Shown in pieces: positions 16,293 to 25,400 of a stretch of 64,000 nucleotides of DNA. Location of the stretch: the NCBI RefSeq assembly GCF_001854805.1, contig NZ_MBLO01000147.1:1-64000 (forward strand), in the 5' to 3' direction. This stretch comes from Pseudofrankia coriaricola. Its GTDB lineage: Bacteria > Actinomycetota > Actinomycetes > Frankiales > Frankiaceae. Within the stretch, counting starts at the first letter, position 1. Every line of letters starts with the position of its first letter. The notes beneath the pieces were generated by a model. That model was not told where the DNA came from, ran no database searches, and saw only the letters and a list, made by a program, of their open reading frames with translations. The position numbers and the translations under genes were made by a program.

Positions 16293-16469
16293 TCAGCGGT
16301 AGTCGTCCTCGTCCTCCTTCACCTCCAGGCTTTGCTCGACCGCGTCGTACTCGTCGGCCTCGGCGACGACGGACGGCGGGGCCCACGAGTCGTCCGGGCG
16401 CACCTCCTGCGCCTGCTCCGCGGCGTCGGCATCCGGCACGTCGAGCGGAAGTTCGGTCGGTGCGCTCAT
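16293..16469 (-). CDS. 58-residue acidic protein with two VPDADAAEQ-type repeats
   Basis: An ATG at 16469 with GGAGGA at 5-nt spacing opens a 58-codon frame. The product is strongly acidic and has two related segments, VPDADAAEQAQEV and EADEYDAVEQSLEV, then ends KEDEDDYR. The excellent ribosome site and internal repeat argue for a real small gene. Similar short acidic proteins are common in actinomycetes, but I do not know a function. No membrane segment or Cys is present. It is transcribed toward the TetR gene 219 bp downstream. It could be a nucleic-acid mimic or protein-interaction peptide; that is speculation. Confidence 0.7.
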   Translation of the reverse strand: MSAPTELPLDVPDADAAEQAQEVRPDDSWAPPSVVAEADEYDAVEQSLEVKEDEDDYR

Positions 16470-16898
16470 GTGTTCCTCCACGTCATAACGGGATGAACCA
16501 GCGGGATGAACCGGTCGGTCCTCGGCGTCGGACTCCCGGTGGCGGGCCGCTGGCGGCCTGTCCCGGGACGGGCCGCGCGACGGGTGGCCAGGCTCCCGAT
16601 CCAGCATCAGGATGACCCTCGCCGTGCGCGCCAGCCCGGTGACCACGCGGCCGGGCGCTGGTGTGCCCGACCAGGCAGGCCACTCACGGTCCGTCGCACC
16701 TCCGTTCCGAGCGTGCGCGGCCGGGCATCTGAGGCCGCGGGACCGCCGCCGGGGTCGGGACCCTGGCCATACCCAGACGAGCGCGGACTGAACGCCCGTC
16801 CCGGTGGGATCCGTCGTCATGAGCTCCGTCGTTCGGAGAGCCGGCGGGCGGCGACGGTGCCGGTCGTCAGGGACGTCGTCAGGGGACAGCGCCGGTCG
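16470..16898. other. Gap with no supported gene
   Basis: Between the acidic small gene and the LigD-polymerase stop I see only Arg/Pro-rich frames on both strands. A short direct repeat, CGGTCGTCAGGG, occurs near 16861 and 16891. Confidence 0.4.
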
Positions 16899-17783
16899 TC
16901 AGGGCAGCAGCGGAGCGAAGAGGTCTCCGTGCGCCTGAACGCGGTCGAGCACCTGGGGAGCGGTGAAGCGGAGGTCGTCGACGTCCCGGGCGGCCGCGAC
17001 CTCGTCCCAGGTCACGGGGGTCGAGACCGTCGGCGCGGCCCTGGCGCGCAGCGAGTAGACGGAGACAGTCGTCTTCGCTGGATTGTTCTGCGACCAGTCC
17101 AGCAGCACCCGGCCGCCGCGCAGGTCCTTGCGCATGTTCGACACGACCAGGTCCGGATGGTCCTTGGTCAGCCGCTCGGCGATGATCCGCATGTCGTCGC
17201 GCACCCGCATGCTTTCGCGCCCGTCGTCCACCCTCCCGTACACCTGCAGGCCCTTGGACCCGCTGGTCTTCACGCAGAGCGGTTCGGGCAGGACGTCGCG
17301 CAGCAGCAGCGCGACCCGCGCGCAGTCGAGCACGGTCGTCCCTGGACCGGGGTCGAGGTCCGCGACCAGGATGTCCGGCCTGCGGGTCGAGACCCGCCAC
17401 ATGGGGGTGTGCATCTCAAGAGCGGCGAGGTTCGCCAGCCACACCAGCGTGGCCTGCGCGTCGGCCACCAGGTAGTCGATCGTGCGGCGGTTCTTCGATG
17501 ACCCGGGCGACGGCAGGGTCGCGACCGGCACCCAGTCCGGGCGGTGCGCGGGAGCGTTCTTGCTGAAGAAGCCCTCGCCTCCCACGCCCTCGGGGAACCG
17601 CACCACGGTCAGCGGGCGGTCGGCGAGGTGGGGGAGCAGAACGTCGGCGATACGGGTGTAGTAGTCGATGACCTCGGCCTTGGTCGTTCCAGCGGCCGGA
17701 TAGAGCACTTTGTCCAGATTGGACAGCTTCAGCCGCCGACCAGCCACCTCGACGGTGGTGCTCGCGCCGCTCGCCTCACCCAT
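16899..17783 (-). CDS. LigD-type polymerase domain protein (NHEJ primase-polymerase)
   Basis: The 294-residue protein is a stand-alone LigD polymerase (archaeo-eukaryotic primase fold). It has LSNLDKVLYPAAGTTKAEVIDYY near the N-terminus, RFPEGVGGEGFFSKNAP, the two-metal DxD motif VADLDPGPG (about 140), TSGSKGLQVYGRV and DWSQNNPAKTTVSVYSLRARA. The family adds ribonucleotides at breaks during non-homologous end joining with Ku. No nuclease or ligase domain is attached and no ATP ligase gene is in the window. The ATG at 17783 has GGGAGG at 5-nt spacing; the longer frame to 17981 is low complexity. It is divergent from ku across 572 bp containing a LexA-type palindrome. Confidence 0.9.
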   Translation of the reverse strand: MGEASGASTTVEVAGRRLKLSNLDKVLYPAAGTTKAEVIDYYTRIADVLLPHLADRPLTVVRFPEGVGGEGFFSKNAPAHRPDWVPVATLPSPGSSKNRRTIDYLVADAQATLVWLANLAALEMHTPMWRVSTRRPDILVADLDPGPGTTVLDCARVALLLRDVLPEPLCVKTSGSKGLQVYGRVDDGRESMRVRDDMRIIAERLTKDHPDLVVSNMRKDLRGGRVLLDWSQNNPAKTTVSVYSLRARAAPTVSTPVTWDEVAAARDVDDLRFTAPQVLDRVQAHGDLFAPLLP

Positions 17784-18266
17784 TCGCGCCTCCCGCGCTC
17801 TGCCCTCACGTCCGTGCCGACCAGCCGCCGGAACACCTCGGCACGATCCAGCGTCTCGCGGGAAGCGCCCAGGCGGGCTCATTCCGGCCGCACCCGCGCG
17901 GACGGCGCGGGGAGGCGGGTGGCTAGCCCCCTTCTGTGGACGGCGTTCCAGGCCTCCGCTCATCGGTGCCGGAGCACCCACCTGCCATCAGATGCCTGAG
18001 ATCGAGGACAACGTCCGCGTCGGCAGCGGCGTGCGATCGGGCCCGACTGGCCGGAGTGGGCGCGCCCGAGGGCGGTTCGGCACCCCTGGACGCGGAGGGC
18101 GCGGCTCGCATGTCGCTACGCCCAGGTGCGTCCCGACGATCAAGGCTTCCGCCGGCGGAGATGCTCCGTCCCGCCGGCCGCGAACGCGCCGGCGAGATCC
18201 CGGCCCCATTCCGCCGCGGCCGAGGGTGCCCTGGCTCGGGTAAAAGCGCAGGTCAGCAGAGTAATG

Positions 18267-18280
18267 CGAACATATGTTCG
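18267..18280. promoter_or_regulatory. LexA-type SOS box in the ligD-pol/ku intergenic region
   Basis: CGAACATATGTTCG is a perfect palindrome matching the actinobacterial LexA consensus CGAAC-N4-GTTCG. It lies 76 nt upstream of the ku ATG and about 480 nt from the LigD-polymerase start. TAAGTT just downstream (18283-18288) could be the ku -10. The rest of the 572-bp gap holds no gene. Confidence 0.7.
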
Positions 18281-18355
18281 AATAAGTTTCGGTGATCCGG
18301 CAGACACGGCGCGGCGCGTGCCTCACCATGAGAGTGACGGGAGGTGACCTGAAAC

Positions 18356-19411
18356 ATGCGTTCGATCTGGAAGGGCGCCATCAGCTTCGGCCTCATCTCG
18401 ATCCCCGTGAAGTTGTACTCGGCTACCGAGGAACGTGACGTCGCCTTTCACCAGGTCCGGCGCTCGGACGGGTCTCGGATCCGTTACAAGCGGGTCGCCG
18501 CGACCGATGGCGAGGAGGTCCCGTACTCCGAGATCGCCAAGGGCTACGAGCTGACGGACGGCGAGACCGTCGTCCTTACCGACGAGGACTTCGCGAACCT
18601 GCCGCTGTCCACGTCGCGCGCGATCGAAGTACTGGAGTTCGTGCCGCTGGAGCAGGTCGACCCGATCTACTTCGCGAAGAGCTACTACCTGGAACCGGAC
18701 AAGATGGCGGCCAAGCCATACGTGCTGCTGCGCGACGCGCTGGAGTCGTCGGGCCGGGTCGCGCTGGTGAAGATCGCCCTGCGGCAGCGGGAGCAGTTGG
18801 CCACGCTGCGGGTCCGCGACGGCATCTTCGTGCTGGAGACCATGCTCTGGCCGGACGAGGTCCGCACTCCCGACTTCCCGTTCCTGGAGGAGGACATCCA
18901 GGCCCGTCCACAGGAACTGGCGATGGCGGGCTCGCTGATCGACATGCTCGCCGGGGACTTCGACCCGGCGAAGTTCGGTGACGGGTACCGTGCCGCGCTC
19001 CTCGAGGTGATCGACGCCAAGATCGCCGGCAGGGAGATCGTGGCTCCGCCAGCGGAGGAGAAGGCCGCGCCCGCCGGCGACCTGATGGCCGCGCTGCGGG
19101 CCAGCATCGAGGCGGCGCGCGCGGGCCGCCCGTCCGGCGGCGCCGCGTCGACGGCACAGGCCGAGCCGGAGGCGGAGCCTTCGGCCGAAGCGGAGACGGA
19201 GACGGCCGAGGCCAGGGAACCGGCGACGGCCGGGGCCAAGGGCAGGTCCGGTACGTCCGGTACCAAGAAGCCCGCGGCCAAGAAGCCCGCCGCGAAGAGC
19301 GCCCCCGCCAAGACAACGTCCAAGTCCGCGTCGACCGGTCAGAAGACGGCCCCGGGCAAGAGCGCGTCGACCAAGACGGCGGCCAAGACGTCCACTCGCC
19401 GCTCGGCCTGA
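18356..19411 (+). CDS. ku: Ku DNA end-binding protein
   Basis: The 351-residue bacterial Ku begins MRSIWKGAISFGLISIPVKLYSATEERDVAFHQ, with the bridge segments DGEEVPYSEIAKGYEL, RAIEVLEFVPLEQVDPIYF and SYYLEPDK. The homodimeric ring threads onto DNA ends and recruits LigD for non-homologous end joining. After the core (~260 residues) comes an Ala/Glu-rich linker and a Lys/Ala/Ser/Thr tail with AKKPAAK repeats. The tail resembles the lysine-rich extended tails of mycobacterial and Streptomyces Ku that bind internal DNA. The ATG is preceded by GGGAGGTGA at about 8 nt. It is divergent from a LigD-polymerase gene. A LexA-type box upstream suggests damage induction. Confidence 0.95.
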   Translation: MRSIWKGAISFGLISIPVKLYSATEERDVAFHQVRRSDGSRIRYKRVAATDGEEVPYSEIAKGYELTDGETVVLTDEDFANLPLSTSRAIEVLEFVPLEQVDPIYFAKSYYLEPDKMAAKPYVLLRDALESSGRVALVKIALRQREQLATLRVRDGIFVLETMLWPDEVRTPDFPFLEEDIQARPQELAMAGSLIDMLAGDFDPAKFGDGYRAALLEVIDAKIAGREIVAPPAEEKAAPAGDLMAALRASIEAARAGRPSGGAASTAQAEPEAEPSAEAETETAEAREPATAGAKGRSGTSGTKKPAAKKPAAKSAPAKTTSKSASTGQKTAPGKSASTKTAAKTSTRRSA

Positions 19412-19777
19412 GGCGCTCCCGTCGCGGACGCTCCGCGCCCGCGACCGGGCTGCGCCTGCCAGACGCTCCGCGCCTGGCGATGTGGTTCCGGGCTTGGGGT
19501 GTATGGCGGTGGTTCGGCTGACTCGGGGTCGGTGAGGTGGTTGCGTAGGCGTAGGCGCTGATGCGCGGTCACCGGATGTGGCTTGGTTGCGCTTGTCAGG
19601 TGCCGGAGCGAAGGGGTAACCCCGTGGTCGGGTGAACGCGGGAACATCTGGCCTGGCGGGCGCGCTGCACCACAGGTCGTGGACCTCCACCCGCGGCTTG
19701 GCAGGCCGGAGGGGGAGCCAACTGTGGCATCGTCGAGGAGACGCCCTCACCGGCGATGCCGATAGCAAGGAGCACGT
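19412..19777. other. Gap between ku and moeZ with no supported gene
   Basis: Just after the ku stop, GTCGCGG and CCGCGAC can pair across an 11-nt loop and may terminate ku. No gene, tRNA or recognisable riboswitch was found in the rest. Confidence 0.4.
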
Positions 19778-20953
19778 GTGTCCCTTCCACCTCTGGTGGA
19801 GCCCGCCGACGGGCTCTCCGTCGACGAGGTCCGCCGATACTCCCGACACCTGATCATTCCGGATGTCGCGATGGACGGGCAGAAGCGCCTCAAGAACGCC
19901 AAGGTCCTGGCGGTCGGCGCGGGTGGCCTGGGATCGCCGACCCTCATGTACCTGGCCGCTGCCGGCGTCGGGACGCTCGGCATCGTCGAGTTCGACACCG
20001 TCGACGAGTCCAACCTGCAGCGCCAGATCATCCACGGCCAGTCCGACGTCGGCCGGAGCAAGGCGGAGTCTGCGCGCGACACCGTCCGGGAGATCAACCC
20101 GTACGTCAACGTCGTGCTGCACGAGACGCGGCTCGACGTCGACAACGTCATGGACATCTTCAGCCAGTACGACCTGATCGTCGACGGCACCGACAACTTC
20201 GCGACCCGTTACCTCGTCAACGACGCCGCGGTGCTGCTCGGCAAGCCGTACGTCTGGGGCTCGATCTACCGGTTCGACGGGCAGGCCAGCGTCTTCTGGG
20301 CGGAGCACGGCCCGTGCTACCGCTGCCTCTACCCCGAGCCGCCGCCGCCCGGCATGGTGCCGTCCTGCGCCGAGGGCGGGGTGCTCGGCGTGCTCTGCGC
20401 GTCGATCGGCTCTATCCAGGCCACCGAGGCGATCAAGGTGCTGACCGGCGTCGGCGACCCGTTGGTCGGCCGACTGATGGTCTACGACGCCCTGGAGATG
20501 AGCTACCGCGCCATCAAGGTCCGCAAGGACCCGGAGTGCCCGCTGTGCGGCAAGAACCCGTCGATCACCACGCTCATCGAGGACTACGAGGCGTTCTGCG
20601 GCGTGGTCTCCGAGGAGGCGCAGCTCGCCGCCGCCGGTTCGACGATCACCGCGTCCGAGCTCAAGGAGTGGATGGACGAGGGCGCCGCGATCGAGCTGAT
20701 CGACGTCCGCGAGCCGGCCGAGTGGGAGATCGTCCGGATCCCCGGCGCGAGGCTGATCCCGAAGGGTGACCTGCCCGCCCACCTGTCGGAGCTGCCGCAG
20801 GACAAGCGGGTCGTCGTCTACTGCAAGTCGGGCGTCCGCTCGGCCGACGCGCTCGCCACCCTGAAGGGCGCCGGCTTCTCGTCGGCCGTGCACGTCCAGG
20901 GCGGCGTCACCGCCTGGGCGACCCAGGTCGACAAGGCCCTCCCGGTCTACTAG
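19778..20953 (+). CDS. moeZ: MoeZ: adenylyltransferase/sulfurtransferase (MoeB/ThiF + rhodanese)
   Basis: The 391-residue protein has an E1-like adenylation domain: GAGGLGS nucleotide loop at 47-53, FDTVDESNLQRQ, DGTDNFATRYL, zinc pairs CYRC (~188) and CPLC (~262). A C-terminal rhodanese domain carries the persulfide Cys in VVYCKSGVRSA (C349). It activates the C-terminal Gly of ubiquitin-like sulfur carriers (MoaD, CysO, ThiS) and passes sulfur to them for molybdopterin, cysteine or thiamine-type synthesis. The GTG at 19778 follows AAGGAG at short spacing. From memory its place in the block matches Rv3206c. MoaE is encoded 35 kb away in the same window. A strong terminator follows. Confidence 0.92.
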   Translation: MSLPPLVEPADGLSVDEVRRYSRHLIIPDVAMDGQKRLKNAKVLAVGAGGLGSPTLMYLAAAGVGTLGIVEFDTVDESNLQRQIIHGQSDVGRSKAESARDTVREINPYVNVVLHETRLDVDNVMDIFSQYDLIVDGTDNFATRYLVNDAAVLLGKPYVWGSIYRFDGQASVFWAEHGPCYRCLYPEPPPPGMVPSCAEGGVLGVLCASIGSIQATEAIKVLTGVGDPLVGRLMVYDALEMSYRAIKVRKDPECPLCGKNPSITTLIEDYEAFCGVVSEEAQLAAAGSTITASELKEWMDEGAAIELIDVREPAEWEIVRIPGARLIPKGDLPAHLSELPQDKRVVVYCKSGVRSADALATLKGAGFSSAVHVQGGVTAWATQVDKALPVY

Positions 20954-20974
20954 ACCGGTCCAGGCCCGTCACGA

Positions 20975-21007
20975 GGCCCCGGCTCCGACCAGGTCGGAGC
21001 CGGGGCC
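20975..21007 (+). terminator. Hairpin terminator after moeZ
   Basis: GGCCCCGGCTCCGAC (20975-20989), loop CAG, then GTCGGAGCCGGGGCC (20993-21007) form a perfect 15-bp stem 22 bp after the moeZ stop. Confidence 0.85.
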
Positions 21008-21053
21008 CTCGGCCACTTCAGGGAGTGTCGGACGTCGCTGGCATGCTGCCCCC

Positions 21054-21455
21054 ATGCGAGGACCTAGGCCGGGCGGCCGGGGAGCGGGCGCGCCCGCGAG
21101 CGTGTCCGCGGGGCTGGGCACCCGGGTGCGCATCCACATCGGTGGCCGGCCGGGGGAGTACGCCAGGGCGGTGCTCGACGCGGTCGCCCAGATCCCGCCC
21201 GGCAAGGTGATGACCTACGGCGACGTGGCCGAGTACGTCGGCGGCGGCACCGGCCGCCATGTCGGCGCGGTGCTCGCCCGCTTCGGTCACGAGGAGGACG
21301 TCCCGTGGCATCGCGTGATCCGCGCCAGCGGTGAGCCCAACCCCTCCGCCCCGGTCGAGGCCATCACCCGCCTGATCGCGGACAGCACCCCGCTGCGCCC
21401 CGGCGGCGATCGCGTCGACCTTCGTCTCGCCCGCTGGGACGGCCAGCCGGCCTGA
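21054..21455 (+). CDS. Alkyltransferase-like protein (MGMT fold, Trp in place of catalytic Cys)
   Basis: The 133-residue protein has the DNA-binding half of O6-methylguanine-DNA methyltransferase: IPPGKVMTYGDVAEYVG (recognition helix with Arg/Tyr finger) and GAVLARFGHEEDVPWHRVIRASG. The active-site PCHRV motif reads PWHRV (W85), so no methyl-accepting Cys exists. This is the signature of alkyltransferase-like (ATL) proteins. They bind O6-alkylguanine, flip it and hand the lesion to nucleotide excision repair. The start ATG at 21054 gives a ~25-residue Gly/Pro/Ala leader; GTG at 21102 is a shorter option. From memory it matches Rv3204 in order. The neighbouring UvrD2 and AdnAB genes fit a repair context. 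Confidence 0.88.
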   Translation: MRGPRPGGRGAGAPASVSAGLGTRVRIHIGGRPGEYARAVLDAVAQIPPGKVMTYGDVAEYVGGGTGRHVGAVLARFGHEEDVPWHRVIRASGEPNPSAPVEAITRLIADSTPLRPGGDRVDLRLARWDGQPA

Positions 21456-21472
21456 GAGGACGGCCCGGTCGG

Positions 21473-22222
21473 CTACCGGGCGGTGTAGCCGGCGTCGGCG
21501 AGGTAGACGCTGCCGGTGACGACGGAGGAGCGGTCGGAGAGCAGGAAGAGGACGACCTCGGCTACCTCGTCGACGGTGGCGAAGCGGCCCATCGGCGCGA
21601 GCAGGGCCGCCCCGCGCATCTTCCGTCCGGACCCCGCGTTGATCATCGCGGTATCGACGAAGCTCGGCGCGACCGCGTTGACCCGGATGTTGCGGGCGGC
21701 GTTTTCCAGCGCCGCGGCCTTCGTGAGGCCGATGACGCCGTGCTTGGCCGCGACGTAGGCGGCGGTGTCCGTGAAACCGACGACGCCGAGCACCGACGCC
21801 ATGTTCACGATGGCGCCGCCGCCCGCCTCGCGCATCGCCGGGATCTCGGCGCGCAGGCAGTAGAAGACACCGTTCAGGTTGACCTCGACGACGCGTCGCC
21901 ACTCGTCGACCGGGATCTTCTCGACGAGCTGGCGCGGCATGGAGATCCCGGCGTTGTTCACGGCCAGGTCGAGCCTGCCGAACGTCCGCGTCGCCGCCGC
22001 GACGGCCTCGGTGACCGCGTCCGGGTCGGTCACGTCCAGCCCGAGGGCGAGCGCCTTCGAGCCCGCGTGCTCGATCTCGTCGGCGGTCTTCTTGGCCGCG
22101 GCCTCGTCGACGTCGGTGACGACGACATGCGCGCCCGCGGCGCCGAGCAGGCGGGCACACGCCGCTCCGATGCCCGCGCCCGCTCCGGTGACCAGCACGA
22201 CCTTGTCCGTGCACTCTCCCAT
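21473..22222 (-). CDS. Short-chain dehydrogenase/reductase (SDR)
   Basis: The 249-residue classical SDR has the NAD(P) loop LVTGAGAGIGAACARLLG, acidic VTDVDEAAA (Asp after strand 2, favouring NAD), LDVTD, NNAGIS, catalytic Ser in VNMASVLGVVG, the YVAAKHG catalytic Tyr/Lys motif, and NAVAPSFVDTAM. It resembles FabG-like 3-oxoacyl or alcohol dehydrogenases; substrate is unknown. The ATG at 22222 fits the family length. It is divergent from adnA across ~160 bp and convergent with the ATL gene. Confidence 0.9.
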   Translation of the reverse strand: MGECTDKVVLVTGAGAGIGAACARLLGAAGAHVVVTDVDEAAAKKTADEIEHAGSKALALGLDVTDPDAVTEAVAAATRTFGRLDLAVNNAGISMPRQLVEKIPVDEWRRVVEVNLNGVFYCLRAEIPAMREAGGGAIVNMASVLGVVGFTDTAAYVAAKHGVIGLTKAAALENAARNIRVNAVAPSFVDTAMINAGSGRKMRGAALLAPMGRFATVDEVAEVVLFLLSDRSSVVTGSVYLADAGYTAR

Positions 22223-22378
22223 ACCGTGCAGACTCCCACAGTGAGCGCCGACGGGCCGCGCCGGTGGGATGCCGGCGCCCGGGCCGTGCCGGCGGACGCG
22301 CTCGGGGCGATCGCGAAACTGTCGGAGTCACGTGGTCTGCTGTATCCGTGTCCACCTCGTCCACCGTCACAGACGATC

Positions 22379-22423
22379 CACCGTGACGCCGCCCACCGTG
22401 ACGCCGCCCACCGTCACGCCGCC
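22379..22423 (+). repeat. 15-bp tandem repeat at the adnA 5' end
   Basis: Three units of CACCGTGACGCCGCC (the third with one change) encode TVTPP if adnA starts at the GTG in the first unit. Otherwise they sit just upstream of the ATG at 22434. Confidence 0.85.
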
Positions 22424-25400
22424 GGTCGCCCTGATGCGGCCGGGCGCTGACGTACGCCGCTACCGGCTCGACCGGTCGGCGCCGGTGGCCGCGTGGGCCG
22501 AGCCCGCGGGGCTGGACGAGGCCCAACGGGCGGTGCTTGAGCACTCGGGTGGGCCGCTGCTGGTCCTCGCCGGGCCGGGCACGGGCAAGACGACGACGCT
22601 GGTCGAGGCGGTCGCCCGCCGCGTGGAGGCGGGGCTGGATCTTGGCTCGGTTCTCGTGCTCACGTTCAGCCGGCGGGCGGCGCGGGAGCTCTCCGAGCGG
22701 ATCACCGCCCGCGTGGGCGCCGCGGTCGGCGGGACGGTGGCCTGGACCTTCCATTCCTGGTGTTATTCCGTGCTGCGGGAGTTCCCTCGCCCGGGCGACC
22801 CGCCGCCGCGGCTGCTGACCGGTCCGGAGCGGTTCACCCGGCTGCGCGATCTGATCGAGGGCTCGCGTGAGCTCGGCCGGCCGCACTGGCCGGCGTCGCT
22901 CGAGGTGTGCCTGCGCACCCGGGGCTTCGCTGAGGAGGTCGAGGCGCTGTTCGCCCGGGTCCGTGAGGTCGGGTTCGACCCGGCTGGCCTCGGGGCGCTC
23001 GCGGCCCGCGCCGGGCGGCCTGACTGGGCGGCGCTCGCCGAGTTCTACACGGACTACCTGGACAACCTGGGGTACGACGGCGCGGTCGACTACCCGGAGC
23101 TGGGCCACCGGGCGGTGACGCTCGTCGAGGACCCGGAGTCCGGCCAGGCGCTGCGCGCCCGTTACCGGGCGGTCTTCGTCGACGAGTATCAGGACACCGA
23201 TCCCGCGCATGAGCGGCTCCTGGCCGCGCTGACGGCGGGCGGGGCCGACCTGGTCGCCTTCGGCGACCCGGACCAGTCGATCTACGCGTTCCGGGGCGCG
23301 CGGGTGCGTGGCCTGCTCGACTTCCCCGACCGGTTCCGTCGCGCCGACGGTTCACCGGCCGACGTGCGCGCGCTCGGGGTGTGCCGGCGGATGGCCCCGC
23401 CGGTGCTGGCCGCGAGCCGGCAGGTCGCCAGCCGCCTGCCGGTGTCGGGCCTGCCAGTGGCCGCGCTGCGGGCTCACCGCGCGCTCGTTCCCGCGGAGCC
23501 GGACCGGGCCGGCCAGGTCGAGGCGCTGTCGTTCCCGTCGGAGGCCGCGGAGACCGAGGCGATCGTCGACCTGCTGCGTCGCGAGCACCTCGCGGGCGGG
23601 GTGGCCTGGCAGGAGATGGCGGTGCTGACTCGTTCCGCCGACGCGTTGCCGCCGGTGGCGCGGGCACTGACGGCGGCCGGCGTGCCGGTCGACATGGCCG
23701 GTGACGAGCCGCCGCTGGCGGCGCGGCCGGCCGCGGCTCTCCTGCTCACCGCGCTGCGCTGCGCCGACGACGCGGCGTCGCTGACCGCGGCGGACGCCCG
23801 CGCGCTCCTGCTGTCCCCACTCGGCGGAGCGAACCCCGCCGGCCTGCGGGCCCTGGGCCGCGCGCTGCGGGAGCACGCCCGCGCGGCCGAGTCAGCCGAG
23901 TCGGCTGGGGCCGCCGCGGTTGGGTCGAGCCGCGCCGACGCCGACTCGTCAGCGGACGCCGACGGCCCGGCTGAGCCGGACGCCGGCGCCGCGCGCGCCA
24001 CGCGTGGGCCGGAGTCGTCCGCGGAGATGATTCGGGCCGCCCTGGCCGACCCCGCGTTGGTTCCGGACGGCGTGGACGCCGGCCTTGCCCGCCCGGTGGC
24101 CGAGGTCGGTGCGCTGCTGCGCGCGGTGCGCCGCCGGCTGCGGGCCGGGGGCACCCCGCGAGACGCGCTCTGGGCGTTGTGGGAGGGCACCGGCTGGCCG
24201 GCGCGGCTGCGGTTCGCCGCGGCCAGCGGCTATGGGGCGAGGCGGCGGGCGGCCGAGGCCGATCTGGATGCCGTCGTCGCCCTGTTCGACGCGGTCGGCC
24301 GGCTCGGCGAGCGCCGCGGGCCGGGCGGCGGCGCCCGCGGGCTGATAGCCGACCTGACCAGCCAGGACTTCGCCGCCGACAACCGCGCGGGCGCCGAGAT
24401 CCGCCCGGACGCGGTCCGGCTACTCACCGCGCACCGCGCCAAGGGCCTCGAGTGGGACATCGTGGTTGTTCGCGGCGTTCAGGACGGGGCCTGGCCCGAT
24501 CTGCGCGCACAGCACTCGCTGCTCGGCACCGAGCAGCTGGACACCCCCGACCGGGGTGGGCTGCGCCCGCCCGAAACTCCCCGCGACCGCTGGGCCGAAG
24601 AGCGCCGGCTGTTCTACGTCGCGGTCACCCGCGCACGGCGCCGGCTCGTCGTCACCGCTGTCGACACCGCGGGCGAGGACGGGACGGCGGGCGAGAACGG
24701 CTCCCGGCGCAGCGAGTTCCTTGCCGAGCTGGGCGTGCCGGTGGTGGACGGCTCGTCCTGGACACCGCGGCCGCTCACCCTGACGAGCCTGGTCGCCACC
24801 CTGCGCCGGGTGTCGGTCGACCAGTCGGCGAGCCCGGCGGCGCGGCGCGCGGCCCGCCGTCGGCTCGCGGCGCTGGCCGCCGCCGCCGACCACGCCGACC
24901 GACCGCTGGTTCCCGCCGCGCACCCCGACCGTTGGTGGGGCGTGCGCGACGTGACGTCGTCCGACGTACCGGTCGTCCCGGCCCAGGAGCCGATCCGGCT
25001 GTCCGGGTCGTCGCTGACGAGCCTGCGCGACTGTTCGCTGCGCTGGTTCCTGGAGCACGAGGCGCACGCCGGGCGCCCGGCGACGACGGCGCAGAGCTTT
25101 GGCCGGGTCGTGCACGCGCTCGTCGACGAGGTCACCGCGGGCCGTACCCCGGCCGATCTCGTCGCGCTGGACGCCCGCCTCGACACGGTCTGGCGGCATC
25201 TCGCCTTCGAGGCCCCCTGGCGCTCGGACCAGGAGCGCGCGGCGGCGCGGGAAGCGCTCGCCCGCTTCCTCGACTGGCACGCGGCCGAGCGTGGCCGGGT
25301 CGTCGTGGGCTCGGAGGAGCGGTTCAGCATCGACCTCACCGTCGACGGCCGCCCGGTCCGGCTGCGCGGCTCGATCGACCGGCTCGAGCTCGACGACGCC

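Noticed and set aside
19412-19777. Riboswitch (SAM, cobalamin or Moco type) upstream of moeZ
   Set aside because: No match to core motifs that I can recall; only a small GC hairpin after ku is visible.
18323-20893. 856-codon minus-strand frame across Ku and MoeZ
   Set aside because: It runs antisense to two clear genes and their gap; it is Arg/Ala/Asp-rich without motifs.
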